Below are positions 35,071-45,400 of a stretch of DNA of 64,000 bases, in pieces. Every line of letters begins with the position of its first letter. The first letter of the stretch is position 1. The notes beneath the pieces are model-generated. The model worked only from the letters and a program-made list of their open reading frames with translations. It was not told the origin of the DNA and ran no database searches. Source of the stretch: Candidatus Omnitrophota bacterium (GTDB taxonomy: Bacteria; Omnitrophota; Gorgyraeia; 2-01-FULL-45-10); NCBI GenBank assembly GCA_041650805.1, contig JBAZKM010000005.1:107869-171868 (forward strand). The letters are read 5' to 3'. Made by a program: the position numbers and the translations under genes.

Positions 35071-35098
35071 TGCTTTAACAAGGTTATATGATATAATC
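35071..35098 (+). promoter_or_regulatory. Promoter of the GH77 giant gene, probably leaderless
   Basis: TTGCTT (35071-35076) and TATAAT (35093-35098) have a 16-bp spacer; the ATG is 9 nt further on with no Shine-Dalgarno. TTGCTTTAAC and TATATGATA are shared with the region before the other giant gene (3643-3667). Confidence 0.65.
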
Positions 35099-35107
35099 TT
35101 CTCCGTT

Positions 35108-38100
35108 ATGTCTATATATAAAAATGGCCATAGCGTCTTATTTAAGGCTATGGCTTCAGCTATCGTCTTCCTCTTTTTGATCAGCGACCTCTCCTGGGCC
35201 GTTCCGAATGCCCTCTCGCCGCTCGTCGGCAATCCCGATACTTATGCCGGTTTGGAGCAGGAGATGCAGAGAAGGTATGACCTGCATAATGATAAGTCGA
35301 TAGACCCGTTCATCAGATCTCATATCGACAGCATATACTCACTCACAGGAACTATCGACCCGGATCATGACTTCGCGGCAGAGAGGAAAGCCGCCAGAAG
35401 AGCTCTAGAGGAAGCCCTGGCGAAGAGCGGCGCCGAAGATCTGCTGGATAGGTTAGAGAGCAAGATAAAAGTATTTAATAAAGCGACGGGCAAAATAGAG
35501 ACCGGGGCCCGGATCCAGCTTCTTCTCCTGAAGAACGGTGAAAGGTTCCCCGTCTTCGAAGGGGAAGAGGCGAGGGGACATGCCTCAAATAAATATCTGA
35601 CCGTATTCGTAAGAGAAGGCGAACTATCGGACATCCCGTCCATAGTAGGCAGGATATTCCACGAGATAAGGGCGAGATCCCACAGGCCCGACCAGGAGCT
35701 GAGAGAGTTTGAAAGGATCAACCGGGATATAGAGCTGGAAGTAAAGAAGAACGGGTTGATCTCAGACCCCGTGCTAAGGAAAGAATTTGCACGCCTCGAC
35801 TTCCCCGAAGACATCGATATCATCCACAGAGATTATATGACGGCCGGCGGAGATGAGAGCAGGAAGATCGCCGGCCCATCCCGGCAAGTGCGGGATCCGG
35901 CCCTGTTGATCCGGCATCCTTCACTGGTCCGCCCCGGAGAGAAGATAACTATCCGGGTGACGGATCCCGGCCCATCATCCGAAGTACCGGTCTTACATGC
36001 CATGCTGGACGGTTGGACCGCCATTTTGAGTAAAGAAGTGCTGGGGGACCTCTCTCCGGAACAGGTAGAGAAGGCGTCCTGGAACAGAGACGGCAGCGTG
36101 GATATCCCGCTTATACGCGCGGCGGATGGTTCAGGCTATGAAATCTCGTTACGCGCTCCTCTGTCCGGCAGGATCGATTTTGTCATTTTACGGGACGGTA
36201 AGGGCATTTCGGGACACGATCACGCCATCCATGTAACTTCCGCCCCGGCGGTCCAGGCCTTTTCGACGACCGCAGAGGCCCTGGATTGGCTTGAGAAGTA
36301 CGCGGGAGATGCCGTTACGGATGTCATCAGGCCTTATATGGGAGGACGCAATTCGGAACTCTTGCGGCCGGCCAGGGATGTGGCGCGCTGGATGAGGACC
36401 AGCAATTATATGGGCCTGTCATATCCTGCCATGGTCAGCTGGAGGAACGGGCCTGATTCTACAACGGCGTGCGGCCTCCTGATCAGCGAAACGGTCCAGA
36501 ACGCATATTCTGCATTTTCCGGAGAGAGCGGGCTGGTGTATCACAGCACCAATATCAAAAGCGCCCTTTCTATCATCCGGCATGGTTTTTACGGCATCCC
36601 AGGCATGTCGACTTTTGATATCGATCCCCGGGGCAATGTATTTCCTTCCGGTGTAGGCGTGAAGCTCGCAATGCGGGTGCCGGACCGGCGCCTTGCCTTC
36701 AGCGTATCCAGGGAATGGCTGCATCCCCGCTTTACGACCGAAGGGACCGGGGCAAGACTTCCGGAAGAGCTGCGGGTCTCATGGTTCAGCCAACCTACCG
36801 CGGAAAACAGCATGGAGCGGCAGATGGAGGTGGCAGAGCGGTCAGGGTTTTTAACGCATATCCCCGTCACTATCGATGTCGAAGAGACACTGCGCATTAA
36901 CGCAATACAGGTGAAACAGAAAAAATTGGATCGGGCCGATTACGCATCGCTGGTCAAGACCCTGAAGCCCGGGACGGCAGCTGCCCTTGCCGGCAGGGCG
37001 CCCGCAGCCGGATGGTGGTCGGAAAAGGTACGGGGCGGCATACTTTGCCCGCTCTTCTCAGGCAGGCGGCAGGGTGACCAGGGGATAGGCGACCTGAAAT
37101 GGCTTGACGACTTTATCGATTTTATGGCAAACCAGAACGCCGATATGCTGGTGCTGCTCCCGACAACGCAGATAAACCCGGGCGAATCATGCCCGTATGT
37201 CAGCATAAGCCTATTTGCCAATAATGCCATAGGCTACCTGCCTCTCGATGAAATGATACCTGCCCGGAAGCTTAAGGGTTATATCAAGGCGTTCCTGGAA
37301 GAGAACAGGGAATTCACCAGGGAGAGGATAGATTCCGCGCGATCCGCGGATAAGATAGATTACGCGCTCGTCATGCCGCTTAAGGAATATTGCCTGCGCC
37401 GGGAGTTCGAAGAGATATATCCGGGCATCGCCCGGGGAGACGACCGGGGATTCAACGCTTACGCAGAGGAGAATAGGGACTGGCTGGAAAATTATGCGAT
37501 CTTCCATTCATTATTGAAACATAACGGCGGGAAGCCGTGGTGGGAATGGGATAGTAAATATAAGGATAGGGATGCCGAAACACTTAAGACATATGTCCGG
37601 AAGAACAGGAAAGAGGTGCTCTTCTACCAGTATCTCCAGTGGCTCTATTACTCGCGCTGGCAGAAGTCCCGTGCGCATGCCCGCGAAAAGGGGAAGTTTA
37701 TCATAGGCGATGTGCCGATATATCCTGCGCCTAACAGCGCGGACCTGTGGGCTAACCAGGATATCTTCGATATGACCAAGAACGCGGGCGCGCCTCCCGA
37801 GCCGATAGGCCCCGAGGGACAGAACTGGGGGACGCACCCGTATAGATGGGATGAACAATATGACAGGGTGCTGAAATTCTGGGAAGTGCGCATCAGGTAT
37901 ATGGCGCAATTCTATGACGGCCTGAGAGTGGACCACCTGCTCGGCCTCTGTTCGGAATGGCTTATCGACATCGGCCGGCACGCCACCACGGGCCAATTTT
38001 ATCCCGCCTCTCCGGAGGAAGGCGCTGCCAGGGGTGAAAAGATCCTGCGTCACCTGGCAAGAGCGGCCGAAGAGGAGAATACGCTCCTCATCGGAGAGGA

Positions 38101-39226
38101 TATAGGCGACCGGCCCGAGATCATAAGAGATATGCTCGACGGCCTCTCACTGGAGCTGTCGAACCTGTATCTGTATAATCCCGTCGGCTGGCGGCAGAAA
38201 CATATGGCAGCCCGCCCCCATGTCATGGTCGTGGAGGCGACGCACGATACGGAGGGTACGTTCGCGGAGCGCTATTCCGAATTCAGCGATACGGACCGCG
38301 CCCAGGTAAGCGACTTTTTGAATGCGCATGGTGTCCGGGCCATTTCCGAAACCCCGGACGGTATCCAGGAACAGGTCCTCGAGGCGATGAGGGAGGAAGG
38401 ATTTTATTGCTTTACGCTGCAGACATTATTGGGTAAAAGGGATGCGCGGGTAAATAAGCCGGGCACCGTGGGGCCGCATAATTGGACATGGCGCTCGCCG
38501 GAAGTGGAGTCGCTTTTAAAGTTAAAGGACCTCGGTTATTTTTCTGAGGCACAGAAGAGAGGAGATAAGCCGGCCACGCCCGGGACGGCCACCGGCGCCG
38601 TTATGGTGCCGGGAGAGTTCACCCCTGATATCAGGAACGCCTTGACCATGCGGGATACAGTGATCCCGGAACGGGAGAAGGCAGACCACGGCACCTACTA
38701 CACCGTGCGCTATAATAAGACGAAGATACCCCAGGGTTCTCCTGCCGAAGCGCTGCTCAAGGTATATGTCGAAGAGTTCTTATCCATAGCCATGCCCGGC
38801 GAGGACAGGTTTAAGTTGATAGGTTCGGATAGAGAGGACCTGGGCATCATATGGGTGGAATGCTATAAAGATCCGGGAAGAGACCGTAAGATAGGGGAAG
38901 GCCACGTGGATATCGGTGAAGATATAGACGGCAGGGTATTGAGGATACCCGGCATGATGAATATGGCCATCGTCGCTTCCCACATACCCATAGGCACATC
39001 TCCCGACGAGATCATGAGCGAATACGACGATATCCTCTCGTTCATCAGGATGCAGTACAGGGAGATGACGGGAGGTACTCTTACGGACGATAAAATACTG
39101 GAGTGGATATCGAAAGATCCGGGTAAGGGCCTCAGTATAACGTTACCGCACGCAGGGCATATACCCACGGAAGAGCGTCAGGAATATTACGAACGCGTCA
39201 CCGTCCAATTACAACAGGCCGCGTAA
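35108..39226 (+). CDS. Giant exported GH77 4-alpha-glucanotransferase-like protein
   Basis: The 1372-aa protein has a signal peptide (residues about 12-31, DLSWA). Residues 170-200 contain HEIRARS (H185). Residues about 270-385 are a beta-sandwich-like domain. Residues about 470-600 hold LVYHSTNIKSALSIIRHGF, similar to ADP-ribosyltransferase-fold openings. Residues about 635-1190 are an amylomaltase-like GH77 domain with nucleophile D942 (YDGLRVDHLLG), acid/base E997 (GEDIGD) and D1047 (THDT). GH77 enzymes move alpha-1,4-glucan segments and are normally cytoplasmic. The end (1198-1372, GEGHVD at 1263) matches the end of the FkbH giant protein. The exported setting and mix of domains are odd. 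Confidence 0.78.
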   Translation: MSIYKNGHSVLFKAMASAIVFLFLISDLSWAVPNALSPLVGNPDTYAGLEQEMQRRYDLHNDKSIDPFIRSHIDSIYSLTGTIDPDHDFAAERKAARRALEEALAKSGAEDLLDRLESKIKVFNKATGKIETGARIQLLLLKNGERFPVFEGEEARGHASNKYLTVFVREGELSDIPSIVGRIFHEIRARSHRPDQELREFERINRDIELEVKKNGLISDPVLRKEFARLDFPEDIDIIHRDYMTAGGDESRKIAGPSRQVRDPALLIRHPSLVRPGEKITIRVTDPGPSSEVPVLHAMLDGWTAILSKEVLGDLSPEQVEKASWNRDGSVDIPLIRAADGSGYEISLRAPLSGRIDFVILRDGKGISGHDHAIHVTSAPAVQAFSTTAEALDWLEKYAGDAVTDVIRPYMGGRNSELLRPARDVARWMRTSNYMGLSYPAMVSWRNGPDSTTACGLLISETVQNAYSAFSGESGLVYHSTNIKSALSIIRHGFYGIPGMSTFDIDPRGNVFPSGVGVKLAMRVPDRRLAFSVSREWLHPRFTTEGTGARLPEELRVSWFSQPTAENSMERQMEVAERSGFLTHIPVTIDVEETLRINAIQVKQKKLDRADYASLVKTLKPGTAAALAGRAPAAGWWSEKVRGGILCPLFSGRRQGDQGIGDLKWLDDFIDFMANQNADMLVLLPTTQINPGESCPYVSISLFANNAIGYLPLDEMIPARKLKGYIKAFLEENREFTRERIDSARSADKIDYALVMPLKEYCLRREFEEIYPGIARGDDRGFNAYAEENRDWLENYAIFHSLLKHNGGKPWWEWDSKYKDRDAETLKTYVRKNRKEVLFYQYLQWLYYSRWQKSRAHAREKGKFIIGDVPIYPAPNSADLWANQDIFDMTKNAGAPPEPIGPEGQNWGTHPYRWDEQYDRVLKFWEVRIRYMAQFYDGLRVDHLLGLCSEWLIDIGRHATTGQFYPASPEEGAARGEKILRHLARAAEEENTLLIGEDIGDRPEIIRDMLDGLSLELSNLYLYNPVGWRQKHMAARPHVMVVEATHDTEGTFAERYSEFSDTDRAQVSDFLNAHGVRAISETPDGIQEQVLEAMREEGFYCFTLQTLLGKRDARVNKPGTVGPHNWTWRSPEVESLLKLKDLGYFSEAQKRGDKPATPGTATGAVMVPGEFTPDIRNALTMRDTVIPEREKADHGTYYTVRYNKTKIPQGSPAEALLKVYVEEFLSIAMPGEDRFKLIGSDREDLGIIWVECYKDPGRDRKIGEGHVDIGEDIDGRVLRIPGMMNMAIVASHIPIGTSPDEIMSEYDDILSFIRMQYREMTGGTLTDDKILEWISKDPGKGLSITLPHAGHIPTEERQEYYERVTVQLQQAA

Positions 39227-39287
39227 CACTCCAGGGCATATATGGCCCTCGTGACGCCGGCGGCCTGTATAACGAAGGAGAACACCC

Positions 39288-39833
39288 ATGAGGCGACCGA
39301 TACCTTTAAAACTCGCATACCGGCTGATAGGACCGGGTCCCGTGATCCTGGTGAGCTCGCTCTTCAATAAGAGGCCTGCCATCACGCCGATCGCCTGGCA
39401 TATGCCCGTATCGGATGACCCGCCCATCATCGCCCTTGAGATATGGGAGGGCCATTTCCTGTACAAGGCGATACTCCAGACGGGTGATTTCGTCATAAAT
39501 ATACCCTCGAGCAGGATGGCCGGGACCGTATGCAAGCTCGGCAGTATCTCCGGATCCAGGGCGGATAAGTTCAAAAAGTTCCGCCTGGTGAAAGAGGCGT
39601 CAAATGAAGTGAAGTCCCCCAGGCTGGCATCTGCTATAGGCATCATAGAATGCAGGCTGCGAAGGGAAAAGCGTCTCCTCGATAAGTATAATGTAGTGCT
39701 CGGCGACGCGGTCTACGCGGAGGCAGAGAAGGGGGCCTTTTCCGACAGGTGGCTTCCGGAAAAGGCAGGGCCGCGTATCATGCACCATCTCGGCGGTAAG
39801 ATATTCTATGAGCCGGCCCGCCGCGCATTCTGA
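39288..39833 (+). CDS. Flavin reductase-like FMN-binding protein
   Basis: The 181-aa protein fits the flavin-reductase/FMN-binding split-barrel family: GPGPVILVSSLFNKRPAITPIAWHMP near the start, then DFVINIPSSRMAGTVCKLGSISG. These proteins bind FMN and serve as NAD(P)H:flavin reductases or flavoprotein partners. There is no partner monooxygenase nearby, so its electron partner is unknown. It follows the giant GH77 gene by 61 bp. The start ATG at 39288 has AAGGAG a few bases upstream. Confidence 0.87.
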   Translation: MRRPIPLKLAYRLIGPGPVILVSSLFNKRPAITPIAWHMPVSDDPPIIALEIWEGHFLYKAILQTGDFVINIPSSRMAGTVCKLGSISGSRADKFKKFRLVKEASNEVKSPRLASAIGIIECRLRREKRLLDKYNVVLGDAVYAEAEKGAFSDRWLPEKAGPRIMHHLGGKIFYEPARRAF

Positions 39834-39890
39834 AGCCGTCCCGGAAGCGCCCCCTCCCGATACAGGTCCCCGCCGTCGGCATTTAACACA

Positions 39891-39919
39891 TTGACATCCT
39901 TATGCCGCGGCGGTATCAT
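39891..39919 (+). promoter_or_regulatory. Promoter of the second paralogue gene
   Basis: TTGACA (39891-39896), 17 bp and TATCAT (39914-39919) form a good promoter about 35 bp before the ATG at 39954. AAAAGGAGG lies at 39941-39949. Confidence 0.75.
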
Positions 39920-39953
39920 CTATCAACGGATCAAACTTAAAAAAGGAGGATAT

Positions 39954-40508
39954 ATGGTCAGGACTTTCGTAGCCGTAGCAGCAACGTTATCCGCGTTATT
40001 TTATGCCGTGTCACCGGCGATGGGGGCCCCGGCGGATTTCCAGGATTTTCTGGACGGCAACCCGTCGGTGAAGGTCTATGTCGAGATCAAAAATTCCTCG
40101 GGCGACGAGAAGGTCGATGCGAATATGCTGAAGAAGCTCCTCGAGGAGGCGTTCGCCGCGCGGAAATCGCATAGTTTCACAGCGGTCCCTACGGCAGGCG
40201 AGGCCGATCTCATCCTTAGAGGAGATATCACGGAATATGTATGGATGGAGAGCGACCCGGTCGACCAGGTATGGGGGCTGGATTCGGCCGCGATAGATGC
40301 GGCTATCGTCGAGAACTATGCCCGCATATATGTGAAGTCAGAGCTCGTCTCGGTCAAAAATAACAAGGTCCTATGGAGCGACAAGGTGATGGGTACGATG
40401 ACCCAGAAGGTGATGCCGAAGGAGACGAGTTACGATATACTATATCCGAGGTTTGTGAAATCGATCATGACCGAACTCTTCAAGAAGCGTACCACAGGCA
40501 GATTGTAA
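39954..40508 (+). CDS. Exported hypothetical protein, paralogue B
   Basis: The 184-aa protein has a signal peptide (residues 1-24, ending AMG-AP) and is the paralogue of 27163-27717, with the same length and conserved core (VEIKNSSGDEKVDANMLKKL, ADLILRGDITEYVW). It has its own promoter, unlike the first copy. The family is not recognised. The ABC-F gene starts 13 bp after its stop and may be cotranscribed. Confidence 0.75.
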   Translation: MVRTFVAVAATLSALFYAVSPAMGAPADFQDFLDGNPSVKVYVEIKNSSGDEKVDANMLKKLLEEAFAARKSHSFTAVPTAGEADLILRGDITEYVWMESDPVDQVWGLDSAAIDAAIVENYARIYVKSELVSVKNNKVLWSDKVMGTMTQKVMPKETSYDILYPRFVKSIMTELFKKRTTGRL

Positions 40509-40521
40509 ACCCTCCGGGACG

Positions 40522-42420
40522 ATGATAGCGGTAAAGAACATATCCAAACGATACGGCACCCGGGTGCTCTTCTCGGACGTCAGTTTTGATGTCCTGGCCG
40601 GTGAAAAGATAGGCCTCGTCGGCCGCAATGGACACGGCAAGACCACACTCTTCAGGATCATAACCGGAGAGGAAGGGGCTGACCGCGGCAAGGTCTTCAT
40701 GCCCAATAATTACTCCATAGGGTATCTCGGGCAGCACCTCGAATTCACCAAACCTACCGTACGGGAAGAAGGCTGCATTGGGTTGGGCCCGGAAGATACA
40801 GGCGCCGAATGGAAGGTGGAGAAGATACTCTCCGGGCTCGGTTTCAGCGAGGAGGACTTTGACCGGAACCCTTCGGAATTTTCCGGCGGGTTCCAGATGC
40901 GTATCGCTCTTGCCAAGGTCCTCGTCTCCGGCCCGAACATGCTCCTTCTCGATGAGCCCACGAACTTCCTCGATATCGTCTCGATACGGTGGCTTGAGAA
41001 GTTCCTGCGGTCGTGGAAAGGCGAACTGATCGTGATAAGCCACGATAGGGACCTTATCGACAGTGTGACGACGCATATCGTGGGCATACACCGCGGTATG
41101 GTGAGGAAGATCAAAGGGCCGACCGGGAAATATTACGCCCAGCTCCATGCGGACGAGAGGCTGCACGAGAAGAGGCGCGTACAGGATGAGAAGAAACGCG
41201 AGCAGATGATGGAGTATGTGAACACGTTCCGCTCGAAGGCAAGCCACGCCAAAGGGGTGCAATCGACCATCAAGAAGCTCGAGCGGATGGATAAGCTGGA
41301 GAAACTCGAAGAGATAGAGACGCTGTCGTTCTCGTTCAATTATGAGCCGTTCCGTGCCGGCCAGATCATGGATGTGAACTACCTCACCTTTTCATATAGC
41401 GGCAACGAGCCGTACCTTATAAAGGACCTGAGCTTTACCGTTAACAGGCATGATAAGATCTGTATCGTAGGCAAGAACGGCAAAGGGAAGACGACGTTAT
41501 TAAAGCTGCTCTCGAGCCGGCTCAAGCCCGTGAGCGGCAGCGTCAAGACGCATATGGCGGCCCTTCCGGCCTATTATGAACAGGCCAATACGGCAGACCT
41601 TAACGGCGAGCTTACCGTAGAGGAGGAGATCGCCCAGGGCAGGGCCTTCATCGGCAAATCGCGTGTGCGCGGGATATGCGGCGCAATGATGTTCTCAGGA
41701 GACGATGCCGAGAAGAAGATCAAAGTCCTTTCCGGCGGCGAGCGCAGCCGTGTCCTCCTGGGGAAGCTTCTCGTGGCGCCTTCCAATATCCTTTTCCTGG
41801 ACGAGCCGATGCACCATCTTGACATCGAATCCTGCCAGGCGATGACGGATGCCGTAAAGGATTTCGACGGCGCGGCGCTCGTGGTGGCGCACGACGAACA
41901 TTTCCTGAACGCGGTGGCGACGAAGCTGATCGTTTTTAAGAACGACAGGGTCTTCCTGTACCCGGGCACTTACCGGGAGTTCCTTGATAGCATCGGGTGG
42001 GAAGGGGATGACGATAATAAACCTGCAGTGGAACCGCACCCGCCCGCCCCCGCCGTACCGCAAACGGCCCCTGTGGTCCCGCCGGAGAGCACCCCGGTCA
42101 GCGCGGTAAAATCGCGTGACAGCAAAACGGCAAGAAAGGCCCGCGCGGAGTTTAATGCGATGAGATCGAGGGTCCTGAAGCCCCTCGAAACCAGGATCAA
42201 GGTCCTGGAGGACGAGATAATCTCTTCGGAGGCGAAGATGGCGTCAGTGAACAGGGAGCTTATGACGGCCCCGGCAAAAGGCGGCCTCGGGGCTATCCGG
42301 AGAAGCGAGCTTTCGAGAGAGCTCAAAGGGCTGGCGGAGAAGGTGGATTCCTGTTACGCCCGGCTCGATGCGGCAATGAAAGAGTATGACACCGAGAAGC
42401 GGAAATACGGCGAAGGATAA
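40522..42420 (+). CDS. ABC-F type ATPase
   Basis: The 632-aa soluble protein has two ABC domains and no membrane part. Domain 1: Walker A GRNGHGKTT, signature SGGFQ, Walker B LLLDEPTNFLD. Domain 2: Walker A GKNGKGKTT, signature SGGER, Walker B ILFLDEPMHHLD. The linker between them (about residues 205-270) is Lys-rich and helical, as in Uup/EttA/YdiF proteins that act on the ribosome. The C-terminus (about 560-632) is a coiled coil, as in Uup. In domain 2 the usual LDEPTNHLD reads LDEPMHHLD. A hairpin at 42415-42434 spans both its stop and that of the convergent gene. Confidence 0.93.
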   Translation: MIAVKNISKRYGTRVLFSDVSFDVLAGEKIGLVGRNGHGKTTLFRIITGEEGADRGKVFMPNNYSIGYLGQHLEFTKPTVREEGCIGLGPEDTGAEWKVEKILSGLGFSEEDFDRNPSEFSGGFQMRIALAKVLVSGPNMLLLDEPTNFLDIVSIRWLEKFLRSWKGELIVISHDRDLIDSVTTHIVGIHRGMVRKIKGPTGKYYAQLHADERLHEKRRVQDEKKREQMMEYVNTFRSKASHAKGVQSTIKKLERMDKLEKLEEIETLSFSFNYEPFRAGQIMDVNYLTFSYSGNEPYLIKDLSFTVNRHDKICIVGKNGKGKTTLLKLLSSRLKPVSGSVKTHMAALPAYYEQANTADLNGELTVEEEIAQGRAFIGKSRVRGICGAMMFSGDDAEKKIKVLSGGERSRVLLGKLLVAPSNILFLDEPMHHLDIESCQAMTDAVKDFDGAALVVAHDEHFLNAVATKLIVFKNDRVFLYPGTYREFLDSIGWEGDDDNKPAVEPHPPAPAVPQTAPVVPPESTPVSAVKSRDSKTARKARAEFNAMRSRVLKPLETRIKVLEDEIISSEAKMASVNRELMTAPAKGGLGAIRRSELSRELKGLAEKVDSCYARLDAAMKEYDTEKRKYGEG

Positions 42421-42428
42421 GAGAGGGT

Positions 42429-45400
42429 TTATCCTGTCCGTTGTGCGGCCGCTGCCAGGTAATCGATATTGGCGCGCTCCAGAGGTATCTCTTTAAGGGT
42501 CGCTACGGCAAGGACCTTAAGCACCGTATCTTTGAGACGTTCGTCTGATATGCCCGCGGCCCGCCCTCGCAGGTAAGAGTTGAACGGCGTCTCCGGTGCA
42601 GGCACCATCCGGCCATCCTCCCGAGCATCGTACTCCGCCCTCGCCTTGTTTATGAACGAGAACGCGTCTTTCAGGTATCCGGCAGGCGTCCTCTTTACCT
42701 CGGCAAATAGACGGTTCCCCCGCTGATATTGTGACAATCTCTTCAGGGCAGGTTTTGCGTCGTACCCGTCATGCCCGGAGTATGACCATATTATTGCCAG
42801 GTCATAACCGGCCTTTTCAAAGGTGAACAGATTTTCTATCAGAGGATCGAAGGGGCCTATTTCTTCCATGCCGGTGAGCCGGCCTTCCTGTCCCGTACCC
42901 AGCGCCTTCCAGAGCTCTTCGACCGGCAGGTCCATGGGCCATAGAGAGGGGTTATTTATATTATATGACTCGAGGCTTTCCCAGTAGTGCGTCATCAATA
43001 TATCTATGCCGCCGCTTACGGGCGTCCAGTACATGAGGTCTCTGTACCAGCACCTGAACCCGGCAGATACGGGCACGGACGGGCCCATTGCATCCTTCAG
43101 CAGATATAACCCCTCTCCCACAAAATTTACAAGGGCCGGGAAATCCTCTTTAGTAGCCAGGACATTCGCGTTCTCGGGTTCGTTCATTATCTCCACGAGC
43201 GCTATGTACCTGTAAAACCGTCTGTCTTCGCTCATTCTCTTCATTATCTTCCAGATCAGCGCGTGGGCCTTGACCTTCACGGCCGGATCGGTCACTATTT
43301 CAGGGTGTTCTCCCACGGCATATTTGTGGCCCGGTCCCTCTTTCACAGCGCCGTCACCCAGCATAAAATCATAAAGGGAGATTATGGCCATCACCCTTTT
43401 GCCCGTATCCTTTTCGACCTGTTCCAATATATCCAGGAGCGCCAGGAAATCCGCGAAGACATGTTTTTCCAGTCCCGGCATCCTGCCGTCAGCATCTTTG
43501 CCGAATATCCTGTCCTCATTCTTTCTCAGGAACCGGGCCAGCTCTTCAACATCCATCCGTGACGCCTCCGACAAAAGCTTTTCAGCCCCCGGCTCAAAGC
43601 CGGTTATATCCTTCCCTCCGTAACCCCACCTGAAGACGCCGTCGAGATGGCCCAGCAGGAAGACCCTTGTCAGGTTTAAGTCATTGGAGGCGAAGACCCT
43701 GAAGTCTTCCAGGACTTTCTGTCTGGTGATGGCGCTTGAAATACCGAGATGCATGGGGTCGCCGGCTTTCATGCCCACCGCCGGATATACCTGGGGGACC
43801 TCAAGGATATCTTTAGAGACATTTATGGCCGGGAACGGATAGTTGATGCCCAAAAGGTATCCCCCGGCGTCTCTGATGATCTTCGTGATCTGCCATCCGT
43901 TCTGATCCCTCCTGAACCGTGAGTAATCTATGACGGCGAGCTTCTTTACGGGCCTGTGTTCCCTGGGCCTTATCAGAAAATTGAAGATAGATACTTTTAT
44001 GTCCCGCGGTTCCGCGTAGACATGCGGCCCCTCAAAATTGATTATGAGCGTCTTTACGCGGGTGGGGTCGAAGCCGCCGGTCGTGATCCCTTTCGGCATC
44101 GGGTTTGTAACGGATACATCCAGGTACGCGAGATTAGGCACCCCCTCGGAGAGGCTTATATTCGGGCCAAAGATGAAGTTGCCGTTGATATCCTGAAGCC
44201 CTATCCTGGCCCGGTAGGGTTTTTGCCAGTATTCCATAATGTTATTATCGACGGCCGGGCTCATAAGTACCTCGATGTGCAGGTTATCCATATTGACCGG
44301 CCCGTTTTCAAGATCCCTTATCAGCTCAACGCGGTAGTATCTGTTCTTCTTCCAGTCAAGGCCTCCCTGTATCCTGAATGCGGCGTCAAGCTGGTACAGG
44401 TCTTTACCCAGGCCTTTCACGGTTACGCCGCCATCTCCCGTGATGCCGTCTTCCTTTATATCGATATTCGTGTAACCGCCCAGTCCCTGTATGTCCCTCA
44501 CCCGCCACCCGGTGTCAAAAGGTATCAATATACCGCTTGCCACGCGTATCGGCCCTATGACCACCGGCATCATATACGAAGTAAGGGGGGCGCCGAGCTT
44601 AAGGGTGAGGGTGATAGTGCTCTCTCTCAAGAGGTCTTCCATATCGGCATCGAGAGGTATGGACAGGATAGGCACCGCCACGTGTATATTTCCCCCGGTG
44701 TCGCACGAATCGAGGGTCCGGGCGAATGTGTCTTCTTTGCCGTTTTTGTATCTCAGGGTCAGGTCCAGGCTCCCGTCCTTATTCCGCAGCTCTTCCGGTA
44801 TCGATACGGAGAAATTTATGACCGCGTTTTGCGGCTGGCAGGAGAGCGGGCGCATATCCCCTCCGGCCGGAGAGGATCGATCGAATCGAAGCGTTATCAG
44901 ACCGGGGGACTCTTTTATGACGGAGCTGCCGGGCTCGACCTCCTGCAGGAAGACGTTTTTGACGGTATGGCCGTCCTTCATGAACTGCCATGCGATGGCG
45001 CCCGGATCAAGCGCTATACCTTCTATCCTTAAATTGGTGAAGCTGAAGGCCATATTGGAATTTGTCTTCTCGCCCTCCATCATATAATGTTCCACGCAGA
45101 ATAGCACGGTCTCCTCCGGGGAGAAGACCGCCCCGGACCTCGTCTTCACAGGCCTTTCGGGGACTTTTAGCGAGATCTCATATCTTCCTTCGCCGCCGAC
45201 GGTTATCCATTCGTTATCTCCGGAATACTCCGCCCATTCCCCGTTCTTCTCGGATTTCAGGCAGACGCGGAGCCTGCTGGGCCTCGTATCATTGGGGCTC
45301 ATCGACCCCTTTGGTATCCGCACATCCACGTATATGGTCTTGCCCGGCAGGCGTCTTCTCAGGTCTTCATACGGTATGCCGGAATAGTATTTCAGGTTGA

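Noticed and set aside
43956..45032. 358-codon open frame on the plus strand
   Set aside because: It is antisense to the secreted glycosidase, which has a signal peptide, promoter and catalytic motifs.
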